From: Euptelea pleiosperma
Lineage: Eukaryota > Streptophyta > Magnoliopsida > Ranunculales > Eupteleaceae
Assembly: GCA_035048495.1 (NCBI GenBank)
Contig: JASUTR010000177.1
Span: forward strand, 1-64,000
Direction of reading: 5' to 3'
Length of the DNA stretch: 64,000 bases
The notes below the pieces were generated by a model. That model did not search any database, was not told the DNA's origin, and saw only the letters and a list, made by a program, of their open reading frames with translations. Positions 27,136 through 35,727 of this stretch are shown piece after piece (position 1 is the first letter of the stretch; each line of letters begins with the position of its first letter). The position numbers and the translations under genes are program-made.

Positions 27136-27362
27136 AATGAGACTTTTCAGAGAAAAAGAGCTCTCTTCTCTCTCCTAGGTTTTTGAACTTTTTGAGCTTT
27201 TCTTTTTTCTTGCTTTCTTTCTTGATTTCTTATCCAATTTCTGCTTCTTTCAATTTATCCTTGTTTTCATATCTGGATTTTCCTCTCCTTTCGGTGGGTC
27301 CCTTGGCCTCTTCGGACGGCCAAGGTCATGGAAAGCTGAATGTAAAACCAGGTCTTGAAAAA
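27136..27362 (+). promoter_or_regulatory. LINE 5' leader with three upstream start codons
   Basis: A pyrimidine-rich 227-bp leader where an internal promoter would be expected, although no core promoter motif could be identified. It holds three ATGs before ORF1. The first, at 27137, opens a 13-codon frame ending at 27178 and lies one base from the element start. The second, at 27328, opens a three-codon frame ending at 27339. The third, at 27340, is immediately followed by TAA (ATGTAA, 27340-27345), 17 bases before the ORF1 ATG. The ORF1 frame is also open upstream of 27363 back to a stop at 27138-27140 but has no ATG there. Confidence 0.6.
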
Positions 27363-28715
27363 ATGGATCTCGCAGCAGATTTCGGAGATGTTCAGCTTTT
27401 GGTGGAAGATCTGCCCTCTTTCAAGGAACGTGTGTATTCCGAATTGCTTTCGGATGTTACTACGGAGAAGGGAGAACATAAGGATGCTACAGAACAGTCT
27501 ACAGTTCCGAGAGCTACGGATCTGATCAAACCGTGGTCATCATTGTTCAATAAAAAATCAACTAACGGTAAGAAATCTGAACTTTCTTACTTTGAACCTG
27601 TTCTAGTGGAAGGTCAGCAGGTTGTGGTGTGTCCCCCTGAAGTTATTGAAGAAGGGATAGCCTGTTGGAAGGAGTATCTTGTTTGCCATATCATGGGGAA
27701 AAAGATACCGTATTACATAGTGAAGAATTCTCTTGAACGTATGTGGAAACCTAAAGGAGAAATGGATATTACCATGTTAGAAAATGGAATTGTGTATGTC
27801 AAGCTTTCTGAGAAAGATGATAGAGAAGAGATCCTTGACAAAGGTCCGTGGTTTATTTCTGGTCGTCTACTAATTGTCCGACCATGGAATCCTAATATCG
27901 AAGCAGGGCTAGAACAGATCCAAACCCTTCCTATTTGGATTAGACTAATAGATTTGCCTAAGGTTCTTTGGACTCCCACAGGCATTAGCTATGTTACAAG
28001 TGCTATTGGGAAGCCCATTTGTATGGATGCAGCAACGGAAAATAAAAGTCGATTATCCTTTGCTCGAGTTTGTGTGGAAATCAATTATGAAAGTGTATTA
28101 CCTAATTCCATTCCTGTGGAAATCGGCGCTGGAGTTAGAAAGGATATACAAGTTGAATATCAATGGAAACCACAACGATGTTCTAAATGCCAAACTCTGG
28201 GTCACCATGATTCAGGTTGCTTCAAGAAAAGGGGGAAGAAAGTCTGGATTCCAGTAGTCAACGAATCTCATCCAGATCAGAGCGAAATTGTCGAAGGAGA
28301 GAAAGAAGATGATGTTACCGCTCAGAAAGCACAATCCTCAGATGAAGTGGAGGGGTGGACGAGAGTTTCTCCAACCAAAAAATCCCTGGCTAGTGTTGAA
28401 AACCCAGCAGGTAGCACGCCAAGTGTTTGTAAAAACTCAACAGGAGATTGCACAGCTCCAATCAATAGAGATAACAGATTCGCCATTCTGGAAGTTCGCG
28501 ACTCAGAATCTGGGGATTTCACCAGCTCCACTAACCCGATTCTCTCTGATTTTAGCAGTAATGAATTGAATCTTCTTCGTAGGAAAGGACACAGACTTGA
28601 ATCGGTGGCTCAAATACGTGAAGGTATAAGGGATCTTACCAGCGGTAGACCAATGGATGAGTTCAGTAAAGGGAAATCCTGCAAAGGTGCTGTCCCCTCC
28701 CCTGTTTCTAAATGA
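27363..28715 (+). CDS. LINE ORF1 protein (DUF4283-like, CCHC zinc knuckle)
   Basis: A 450-aa nucleic-acid-binding protein expected to coat the LINE RNA in the retrotransposition particle. The start is the first in-frame ATG, with a favourable context (A at -3, G at +4). A longer reading from a TTG at 27183 adds 60 mostly hydrophobic residues and is not credible as a eukaryotic start. Residues about 80-245 resemble the DUF4283 domain found in plant LINE ORF1 proteins (blocks such as GPWFISGRLLIVRPW and LPIWIRLIDLP). A knuckle CSKCQTLGHHDSGC (C-x2-C-x4-H-x4-C) lies at residues 273-286, coded at 28179-28220. The C-terminal third is polar and charged, with EGWTRVSPTKK and NRFAILE blocks. Its stop overlaps the ORF2 start as ATGA. 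The family call is firm; the RNA-chaperone role is inferred from known LINEs. Confidence 0.9.
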   Translation: MDLAADFGDVQLLVEDLPSFKERVYSELLSDVTTEKGEHKDATEQSTVPRATDLIKPWSSLFNKKSTNGKKSELSYFEPVLVEGQQVVVCPPEVIEEGIACWKEYLVCHIMGKKIPYYIVKNSLERMWKPKGEMDITMLENGIVYVKLSEKDDREEILDKGPWFISGRLLIVRPWNPNIEAGLEQIQTLPIWIRLIDLPKVLWTPTGISYVTSAIGKPICMDAATENKSRLSFARVCVEINYESVLPNSIPVEIGAGVRKDIQVEYQWKPQRCSKCQTLGHHDSGCFKKRGKKVWIPVVNESHPDQSEIVEGEKEDDVTAQKAQSSDEVEGWTRVSPTKKSLASVENPAGSTPSVCKNSTGDCTAPINRDNRFAILEVRDSESGDFTSSTNPILSDFSSNELNLLRRKGHRLESVAQIREGIRDLTSGRPMDEFSKGKSCKGAVPSPVSK

Positions 28716-31700
28716 ATACACTAGGAGTATGGAATACTAGGGGTCTAAATGATCCCATGAAACAGAGGGAAGTTAAAAAAGTCATTCACGATCACAATTT
28801 GGCTATAATTGGGTTGCTGGAAACTAAGATCAGAAGCTTAAACACAAAGCGCATTCAAGCTTTGATTTGTCCAGGTTGGAACTTAGAAGACAATAATGGA
28901 TCTGTATTGCATGGTCGCATTTGGCTCTTATGGAATCCAGATGAAGTTAGTATTAGCGTCACTCACAAGACCTCTCAAGCTATTCACTGCAATGTGTTTG
29001 ATATCAAAGGAGGTAAATCTTTTTTCATGTCAGTTATTTATGCTAATAACAGCAAGGAGGAGAGAAGGGTGTTATGGCAGGATTTAACATCTGTGTCTCT
29101 AACTTTGTCCATGCCGTGGGTTGTTCTAGGGGATTTTAACACTGTTAGATTTCCTAGTGAAAAAATTGGTGGGATTCCAGCCAAACTTAGCTCCATGCGA
29201 GAATTCAATGAATGTATCATGGATGCAGGATTGGTGGATCTGAAATCCAAGGGCTTTAAATTTACTTGGAACAACAAAATGAAAGGGCCAGCTAAAATAC
29301 TCTGTAAATTGGATAGAGTATTAGTTAACCACCATTGGATAAATGAGTTCACAGAGACTGAGGTTGAATTTTGCCCTCCGGGGATATCTGATCACAGTCC
29401 TATGATCATTTGCTGGTATATCTTACAGAACAAAGGTAAGAGACCCTTTCGTTTCTTTAACTTTTGGTTGGACCACCCTGCTTTTCTTGGGATCGTTGAA
29501 GAAGTTTGGAGCACAAAAATCTTGGGGAATCCTATGTTCAAGCTTACACAAAAGCTCAAATTACTGAAAAGTAAACTGAGAGCTTGGAATGCCGATACAT
29601 TTAATAACCTCCAGAACAGGGTTAAAGCAGCCAAGGTGCACTTAGATGCAGCTCAGAGTTTGGTACAATCCAATCCATTGGATCCCCAACACAGCCAGAC
29701 TGAAGACGACATGCTGAAGAATTATGACACTTTATCTCGGTATGAGGAATCTTTTCTCCAACAGAAATCTCGGGTGGCATGGCTGAAGCTAGGCGACAAC
29801 AACAGCTCCTTCTTTTACCAATCTATCAAAGGCCGAAGATCTAGGAACTCTATCCTCAGTATCTACGATTCCAATAATCAGAAGTTAACTGATGAAAGCC
29901 TTATCAAGGCTGAAATTCTAAGGCATTTTCAAGAGCAGCTGGGTACCGAAGCTAGACCTTATAATGAAGACATCCTCAAAGCTATGCAGCTTGGTAAAAC
30001 TTTGGATGAAGTCCAAAAATCAGAAATGATTCGGGAAGTGACTCATGAGGAGATTAAAAAAGTTTTATTTGGCATGGCCGACTCCAAGGCTCCTGGTCCT
30101 GATGGGTTTAATGCCCTTTTCTTCAAAAAAATGTGGCATATCGTTGGAACAGACTTTACCAAGGCTATTTTGAATTTCTTCAAGCATCATAAGCTTCCTT
30201 CCGGGGTTAATGCTACATTCATAGCCCTTATTCCTAAGGTTAGTAACCCCTCTAATCTTAGTGATTTTCGCCCTATTTCATGCTGCAACCTTATCTATAA
30301 ATGTATTTCCAAGATCATAGCTAACAGATTGAAGGATAGCTTACCTTTTTTGGTCGAACCTACCCAATCCGCTTTTATTAAAGGCCGAAAAATCAGTGAT
30401 AATATCTTGATATGCCATGAATTATTTCGCAATTATCATCGAGATGCAGGGGTTCCTAAATGCACAGTGAAGATTGATCTTCGGAAGGCATATGATAATT
30501 TGAAATGGGACTTTATTCTTGACCTTTTATATATGATGAACTTTCACCCCATTTTGATAGAGTGGATTCGAATTTGTCTAACATCAGTGAGATATTCAAT
30601 CCTTATCAATGGGAGCCCGGAAGGATATTTTGAAGGCCGGAAGGGTCTCCGACAAGGTGATCCAATTTCTCCATACTTATTTGTGCTGGCAATGGAAATG
30701 TTCAGTCACCTATTGAAGCTGAAAGTTCTTGAAGGATCTTTCAAGACTCATCCCAAATGTGCTAATCCCCTTATTTCCCATATGTGTTTTGCGGATGACC
30801 TCATGGTCTTCTTTGGAGGGGATGTTGAATCTGCTTGTTCCCTTAATGGCACGTTGAGCTTATTTCACGAGATTTCGGGTCTTGATGCAAATCGCTCCAA
30901 AAGTACATTCTTTTGTGCTGGGGTGGAGGATGCTACTAAAGAAGAAATTATGGATATTCTGGGTTTTCAAGAAGGGGTCAGTCCTATCCGTTACTTAGGA
31001 CTACCACTTCTATCCACAAGGCTAAGAGCAGTGGATTGTCAACCTCTTCTGGATCGTATGGCGCAACGGATTCAATCATGGAAAGGGAAGTTTCTTTCTT
31101 ATGCGGGGAGATTGGAACTCGTTCGATCCGTCCTTTGTAGCATTCAAGTGTTCTGGAGTTTGTGTTTTCTTCTTCCTAAGTTTATTATCAAGAAGATCAA
31201 CTGCCTTTGTGCTAGATTCTTGTGGGGAGGTCCTGACCTACATCAGAAATGTCATACTATTTCCTGGGAAAGAATTTGTAAGCCTAAGAATGAAGGAGGA
31301 TTAGGCCTCAAAGACCTTGAAATCTGGAATAAAGCGGCTGTCATGAGACATACCTATGCTATAGCCAGTCATAAGGACACAATTTGGGTTAACTGGGTTC
31401 GGTCTAACCTAATCAAGAAGAAAAGGTTCTGGACAATGGATATACCTAATGACTGTTCGTGGGTTTGGAGGAAAGTTTTGGCAAGTAGAAAGATGGCAAG
31501 TAAGCTTATACAACATTTGATTGCAAATGGTCAAGATACTAAGCTTTGGCATGATCCTTGGCATCCAAAAGGTATTCTTAAGGACATTTTATTGCGGAAT
31601 GTCCGATTTGATACAAGATTGAATATCGATGATCCAGTGTCTATATTAATATCTAATGGCAAATGGTTGACACCGCTTGGGCAGACTGTGGAGTTGGAAC

Positions 31701-32878
31701 AAACTTGGAGCGCTCTTGGCACTATTGATATCGACAATCTAGCGGACAAAGATGAGGTTGTGTGGACACCTTCTAATTCTGGGGAATTCACCTTGTCGTC
31801 GGCCTACGAAGCAGCTAGAAGAAGACATGACAGAGTGGACTGGAGTCACCTTGTTTGGAGCAAAAACGCTATTCCTCGACATAGCTTTATTGCTTGGCTG
31901 GCTATTAATGGAGGTCTCCTCACCATGGATAAGCCCCAAATTCAGAACCTTATCACCAGCAGCGTATGTGTTCTATGTATGGATGAAGAAGAAACTGTAC
32001 ATCATCTCTTCTTTGATTGCCGATTTTCCAAGTTTGTTTGGTCTCAAGTTCTTCACATGTCGCGATATAACAGGGCTGTAGCCGACTCCCTTCAAGAAGC
32101 CCAATGGATTTTACACAACTTAGTGGGTGAATCCATACAAGCACAAGTGATGAGAGTGGCATTCAGTGCCACCATTTACTATATCTGGAGAGAAAGAAAT
32201 GCTCGTGTCTTCCATGATCCTCCACGAACTAAAGAACTGATTCTTCATCAGGTTATTGAAGCTACTAAACTCAAATTTCTATCGGAAAGCAACAAGATGG
32301 AGGATAGCCCAAGAGCTAGGGAGTTCTTTCAGTCATGGAAAATAGAGGTTGATTATTATCATATACGTCCTGTTGCTTGCAAATGGACAGCTCCTGCCCA
32401 GGGACATTTAATCCTAAATACCGATGGTTCTTATAAGGAAGATTCTGCCGGTTATGGAGGGATACTCAGAAATTCCAATGGTGAAACATTTCTTGCATTT
32501 GCAGCAGGGACTAGCAAAATTTCAGTTATTATACATGAACTCCAGGCTATCTCAATGGGCCTTGAACTAGCTACCTCCAAGAACATTCGTAAAATCACTA
32601 TAGCCACTGATTCCGAAGGAGCCGTGAGCATCATTAGAGGAAATTCTGCTGTGCCTTGGCAAGCCAAAAAACTAGTCCGTTTGATTCATCAGAATTGGGA
32701 AAAATTTGATGATATCGATATTGGCCATGTTTTTAGAGAAACTAATAGGGCTGCAGATCACTTGGCTTCCTTATGTAGTTCAAATGGTCTCCTCATTTTG
32801 TATCCTCCCGCTTTTAGTAGCTTACTTTGTAATATCCTCAATGAGGACGCCATTGGGAAAGTGTACTTCAGAACTTAA
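28712..32878 (+). CDS. LINE ORF2 polyprotein (endonuclease, RT, zf-RVT, RNase H)
   Basis: A 1,388-aa enzyme for target-primed reverse transcription: it nicks DNA and copies the element RNA from the 3' end. Domains in order: an exonuclease-endonuclease-phosphatase domain at about 1-235 (N8, E37, Y110, GDFN at 140-143, FTW at 184-186, SDH at 226-228); a reverse transcriptase at about 455-730 (KAPGPDG at 459-465, catalytic D589 in KIDLRKAYD, GLRQGDPISPYLF, FADD at 693-696); a zf-RVT segment at about 1035-1115 with C1086, C1089, H1097/H1098 and C1103; and an RNase H domain at about 1235-1355 with D1238, E1276, D1300 and D1349. All expected catalytic residues are present and there is no stop or frameshift. 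The ATG overlaps the ORF1 stop in ATGA, in a different frame, so translation probably depends on reinitiation. Activity is inferred only. Confidence 0.95.
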   Translation: MNTLGVWNTRGLNDPMKQREVKKVIHDHNLAIIGLLETKIRSLNTKRIQALICPGWNLEDNNGSVLHGRIWLLWNPDEVSISVTHKTSQAIHCNVFDIKGGKSFFMSVIYANNSKEERRVLWQDLTSVSLTLSMPWVVLGDFNTVRFPSEKIGGIPAKLSSMREFNECIMDAGLVDLKSKGFKFTWNNKMKGPAKILCKLDRVLVNHHWINEFTETEVEFCPPGISDHSPMIICWYILQNKGKRPFRFFNFWLDHPAFLGIVEEVWSTKILGNPMFKLTQKLKLLKSKLRAWNADTFNNLQNRVKAAKVHLDAAQSLVQSNPLDPQHSQTEDDMLKNYDTLSRYEESFLQQKSRVAWLKLGDNNSSFFYQSIKGRRSRNSILSIYDSNNQKLTDESLIKAEILRHFQEQLGTEARPYNEDILKAMQLGKTLDEVQKSEMIREVTHEEIKKVLFGMADSKAPGPDGFNALFFKKMWHIVGTDFTKAILNFFKHHKLPSGVNATFIALIPKVSNPSNLSDFRPISCCNLIYKCISKIIANRLKDSLPFLVEPTQSAFIKGRKISDNILICHELFRNYHRDAGVPKCTVKIDLRKAYDNLKWDFILDLLYMMNFHPILIEWIRICLTSVRYSILINGSPEGYFEGRKGLRQGDPISPYLFVLAMEMFSHLLKLKVLEGSFKTHPKCANPLISHMCFADDLMVFFGGDVESACSLNGTLSLFHEISGLDANRSKSTFFCAGVEDATKEEIMDILGFQEGVSPIRYLGLPLLSTRLRAVDCQPLLDRMAQRIQSWKGKFLSYAGRLELVRSVLCSIQVFWSLCFLLPKFIIKKINCLCARFLWGGPDLHQKCHTISWERICKPKNEGGLGLKDLEIWNKAAVMRHTYAIASHKDTIWVNWVRSNLIKKKRFWTMDIPNDCSWVWRKVLASRKMASKLIQHLIANGQDTKLWHDPWHPKGILKDILLRNVRFDTRLNIDDPVSILISNGKWLTPLGQTVELEQTWSALGTIDIDNLADKDEVVWTPSNSGEFTLSSAYEAARRRHDRVDWSHLVWSKNAIPRHSFIAWLAINGGLLTMDKPQIQNLITSSVCVLCMDEEETVHHLFFDCRFSKFVWSQVLHMSRYNRAVADSLQEAQWILHNLVGESIQAQVMRVAFSATIYYIWRERNARVFHDPPRTKELILHQVIEATKLKFLSESNKMEDSPRAREFFQSWKIEVDYYHIRPVACKWTAPAQGHLILNTDGSYKEDSAGYGGILRNSNGETFLAFAAGTSKISVIIHELQAISMGLELATSKNIRKITIATDSEGAVSIIRGNSAVPWQAKKLVRLIHQNWEKFDDIDIGHVFRETNRAADHLASLCSSNGLLILYPPAFSSLLCNILNEDAIGKVYFRT

Positions 32879-32932
32879 GGTTCTAATTTTCAAGGTCAGG
32901 TAGGGGTCAGCCTAACCCCAAGCTTATCGATC
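32879..32932 (+). other. LINE 3' UTR with possible stem-loop
   Basis: A short 54-bp tail between the ORF2 stop and the poly(A). It contains GGGGT (32903-32907) and ACCCC (32915-32919) around a 7-nt loop, and a competing TAGG/CCTA stem at 32901-32914. Some plant L1 families carry a conserved 3' hairpin recognised by the reverse transcriptase. Assigning that role here is inference from position and pairing. Confidence 0.5.
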
Positions 32933-32956
32933 AAAAAAAAAAAAAAAAAAAAAAAA
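32933..32956 (+). other. LINE poly(A) tail
   Basis: Twenty-four uninterrupted As, the last two of which can equally belong to the target duplication. The lack of interruptions fits a recent insertion. The true length may differ from the assembled length, since homopolymers are error-prone. Confidence 0.92.
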
Positions 32957-32967
32957 TAGTAATGGAA
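32955..32967. repeat. Target site duplication, 3' copy
   Basis: Identical 13-bp partner of 27123-27135. The satellite resumes at 32968 with gaatttgag in the correct register for the interrupted monomer. Confidence 0.92.
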
Positions 32968-33072
32968 GAATTTGAGTCTAATTACAAGTTTCGGTTGCGA
33001 AAAAGTCACAAGTTATAGGCTTCGGAATGTAACACACAAACTGAGTCCAATTTGAGACGTTGACGCACGGAT

Positions 33073-35727
33073 GGAACTAACTTGTTTCGCCTATCCTGAA
33101 TCTTGTTCCAATACTTCAAATGTGTTGAAACAATAATAATGGAAGAGTTTGAGTCCAATTACGAGGTCCGATTGCAAAAAAGTCACAAGTTATAGGCTTC
33201 GGAATGTAACAATCAAACTGAGTCCAATTTGAGACGTTGACGCACGGATGGAGCTAACTTGTTTTGACTATCACGAATCTTGTTTCAACACTTCAAATGT
33301 GTTGGAACAATAGTAATGGAAGAGTTTGAGTCCAATTACGAGGCCCGGTTGCGAAAAAGTCACAAGTTATAGGCTTCGGAATGTAACACACAAACTGAGT
33401 CCAATTTGAGACGTTGACGCACGGATGGAGCTAACTTGTTTCGACAGTCATAAATCTTGTTCAAACACTTCAAATGTGTTGAAACAATTGTAATGGAAGA
33501 ATTCGAGTCTAATTACGAGGTCCGGTTGCGAAAAAGTCAGGAGTTATAGGCTTCGGAATGTAACACACAAACTGAGTCCAATTTGAGACGTTGACGCACG
33601 GATGGAGCTAACTTGTTTCGACTGTCCCGAATCTCATTCCAACACTTCAAATGTGTTGAAACAATAGTAGTGGAAGAATTTGAGTCTACTTACGAGGTTC
33701 GGTTGCGAAAAAGTCACAAGTTATAGGCTTCGGAATGTAACACACAAACTGAGTCCAATTTGAGACGTTCACGCACGGATGGAGCTAACTTGTTTCGACT
33801 GTGCCGAATCTCATTCCAACACTTCAAATGTGTTGAAACAATAGTAATGGAAGAATTTGAGTCTAATTACGAGGTTCGGTTGCGAAAAAGTCACAAGTTA
33901 TAGGCTTCGGAATGTAACACACAAACTGAGTCCAATTTGAGACGTTGACGCACGGATGGAACTAACTTGTTTCGCCTATCCTGAATCTTGTTCCAATACT
34001 TCAAATCTGTTGAAACAATAATAATGGAAGAGTTTGAGTCCAATTACGAGGTCCGATTGCGAAAAAGTCACAAGTTATAGGCTTCGGAATGTAACACACA
34101 AACTGAGTCCAATTTGAGACGTTGACGCACGGATGGAGCTAACTTGTTTTGACTATCACGAATCTTGTTTCAACACTTCAAATGTGTTGCAACAATAGTA
34201 ATGGAAGAGTTTGAGTCCAATTACGAGGCCCGGTTGCGAAAAAGTCACAAGTTATAGGCTTCGGAATGTAACACACAAACTGAGTCCAAATTGAGACGTT
34301 GACGCACGGATGGAGCTAACTTGTTTCGACAGTCATAAATCTTGTTCAAACACTTCAAATGTGTTGAAACAATTGTAATGGAAGAATTCGAGTCTAATTA
34401 CGAGGTCCGGTTGCGAAAAAGTCACAAGTTATAGGCTTCGGAATGTAACACACAAACTGAGTCCAATTTGAGACGTTCACGCACGGATGGAGCTCACTTG
34501 TTTCGACTGTCCCGAATCTTGTTCCAACACTTCAAATGTGTTGAAACAATAGTAATGGAAGAATTTGAGTCTAATTACGAGGTTCGGTTGCGAAAAAGTC
34601 ACAAGTTATAGGCTTCGGAATGTAACATACAAACTGAGTCCAATTTGAGACGTTGACGCACGGATGGATCTAACTTGTTTCGACAGTGATAAATCTTGTT
34701 CCAACACTTCAATTGTGTTGAAACAATTGTAATGGAAGAATTCGAGTCTAATTACGAGCTCCGGTTGCGAAAAAGTCACAAATTATAGGCTTCGGAATGT
34801 AACACACAAACTGAGTCTAATTTGAGACGTTCATGCACGGATGGAGCAAACTTGTTTCGACTGTCCCGAATCTTGTTCCAACACTTCAAATGTGTTGAAA
34901 CAATAGTAATGGAAGAATTTGAGTCTAATTACGAGGTTCGATTGCGAAAAAGTCACAAGTTATAGGCTTCGGAATGTAACACACAAACTGAGTCCAATTT
35001 GAGACGTTGACGCACGGATGGAGCTCACTTGTTTCGACTGTCCCGAATCTTGTTCCAACACTTCAAATGTGTTGAAACAATAGTAATGGAAGAATTTGAG
35101 TCTAATTACGAGGTTCGGTTGCGAAAAAGTCACAAGTTATAGGCTTCGGAATGTAACATACAAACTGAGTCCAATTTGAGACGTTGACGCACGGATGGAT
35201 CTAACTTGTTTCGACAGTGATAAATCTTGTTCCAACACTTCAATTGTGTTGAAACAATTGTAATGGAAGAATTCGAGTCTAATTACGAGCTCCGGTTGCG
35301 AAAAAGTCACAAGTTATAGGCTTCGGAATGTAACACACAAACTGAGTCTAATTTGAGACGTTCATGCACGGATGGAGCAAACTTGTTTCGACTGTCCCGA
35401 ATCTTGTTCCAACACTTCAAATGTGTTGAAACAATAGTAATGGAAGAATTCGAGTCTAATTACGAGGTTCGGTTGCGAAAAAGTCACAAGTTATAGGCTT
35501 CGGAATGTAACACACAAACTGAGTCCAATTTGAGACGTTCACGCACGGATGGAGCTAACTTGTTTCGACTGTCCCGAATCTTCATTCCAACACTTCAAAT
35601 GTGTTGAAACAATAGTAATGGAAGAATTTGAGTCTAATTACGAGTTCGGTTGCGAAAAAGTCACAAGTTATAGGCTTCGGAATGTAACACACAAACTGAG
35701 TCCAATTTGAGACGTTGACGCACGGAT
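33073..35727. repeat. 15-monomer HOR copy 2
   Basis: Exactly 2,655 bp with the same 15-monomer order as copy 1. It shares rare marks with copy 1 that copy 3 lacks: aacaatcaaac, gagtctacttacg and attgcaaaaaag plus acaagtttcgg just upstream. Only a handful of differences from copy 1 are visible by eye, for example gtcaggag against gtcagtag, and atttgagtc against attttagtc. Copies 1 and 2 therefore appear to be the most recent duplication in this HOR family. No gene is seen. Confidence 0.88.

Larger units (their letters stand above)
27136..32954 (+). mobile_element. L1-type non-LTR retrotransposon (LINE), apparently intact
   Basis: A 5,819-bp element with a 227-bp 5' leader, ORF1, ORF2 overlapping it by ATGA, a short 3' UTR, and a pure A tail, bounded by a 13-bp direct repeat. 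There are no long terminal repeats. The domain order (DUF4283-like plus CCHC in ORF1; EEP endonuclease, RT, zf-RVT and RNase H in ORF2) is that of plant L1 elements. Both frames are open to expected lengths. Comparing HOR positions on both sides gives an inserted length of 5,832 bp, exactly element plus one target copy. Whether the 5' end is fully complete cannot be proven without family members. It is the only such element seen in the window. Confidence 0.95.
24586..33072. repeat. 15-monomer HOR copy 1, split by the LINE
   Basis: The unit starts at the ggaactaac/cgcctatcctg monomer (24586) and continues in 177-bp steps. Variant order is E D F B B' E D F A C G A C G B, where E = ggaactaac/cgcctatcctg, D = ttttgactatcacg, F = cagtcataaatc, B = tctcattcc, B' = gtgccgaatctcatt, A = gagctcac, C = ggatctaac/cagtgataaatc, G = gagcaaac. 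The 15th monomer (start 27064) is cut by the LINE at 27135 and resumes at 32968. Satellite sequence on the two sides totals 2,655 bp, so the insertion removed and added nothing beyond its target duplication. Confidence 0.88.

Noticed and set aside
27183..27362. N-terminal extension of LINE ORF1 starting at TTG
   Set aside because: No ATG in this stretch, eukaryotic initiation at TTG is unlikely, and the translated residues look like pyrimidine-rich leader. ATG at 27363 has a good context.
28896..32903. Short overlapping frames on both strands within the LINE (for example 29038-29352, 31752-32081)
   Set aside because: Shadows of ORF1 or ORF2 without recognisable domains.
32920..32932. AAGCTTATCGAT before the poly(A), identical to a common cloning polylinker segment
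   Set aside because: Only 12 bp, and it is followed by the natural A-run and target duplication, so it is LINE 3' UTR and not vector.
27136..32954. LTR retrotransposon or pararetrovirus
   Set aside because: No LTRs, protease or integrase. The EEP endonuclease, poly(A) tail and ORF order are those of a LINE.
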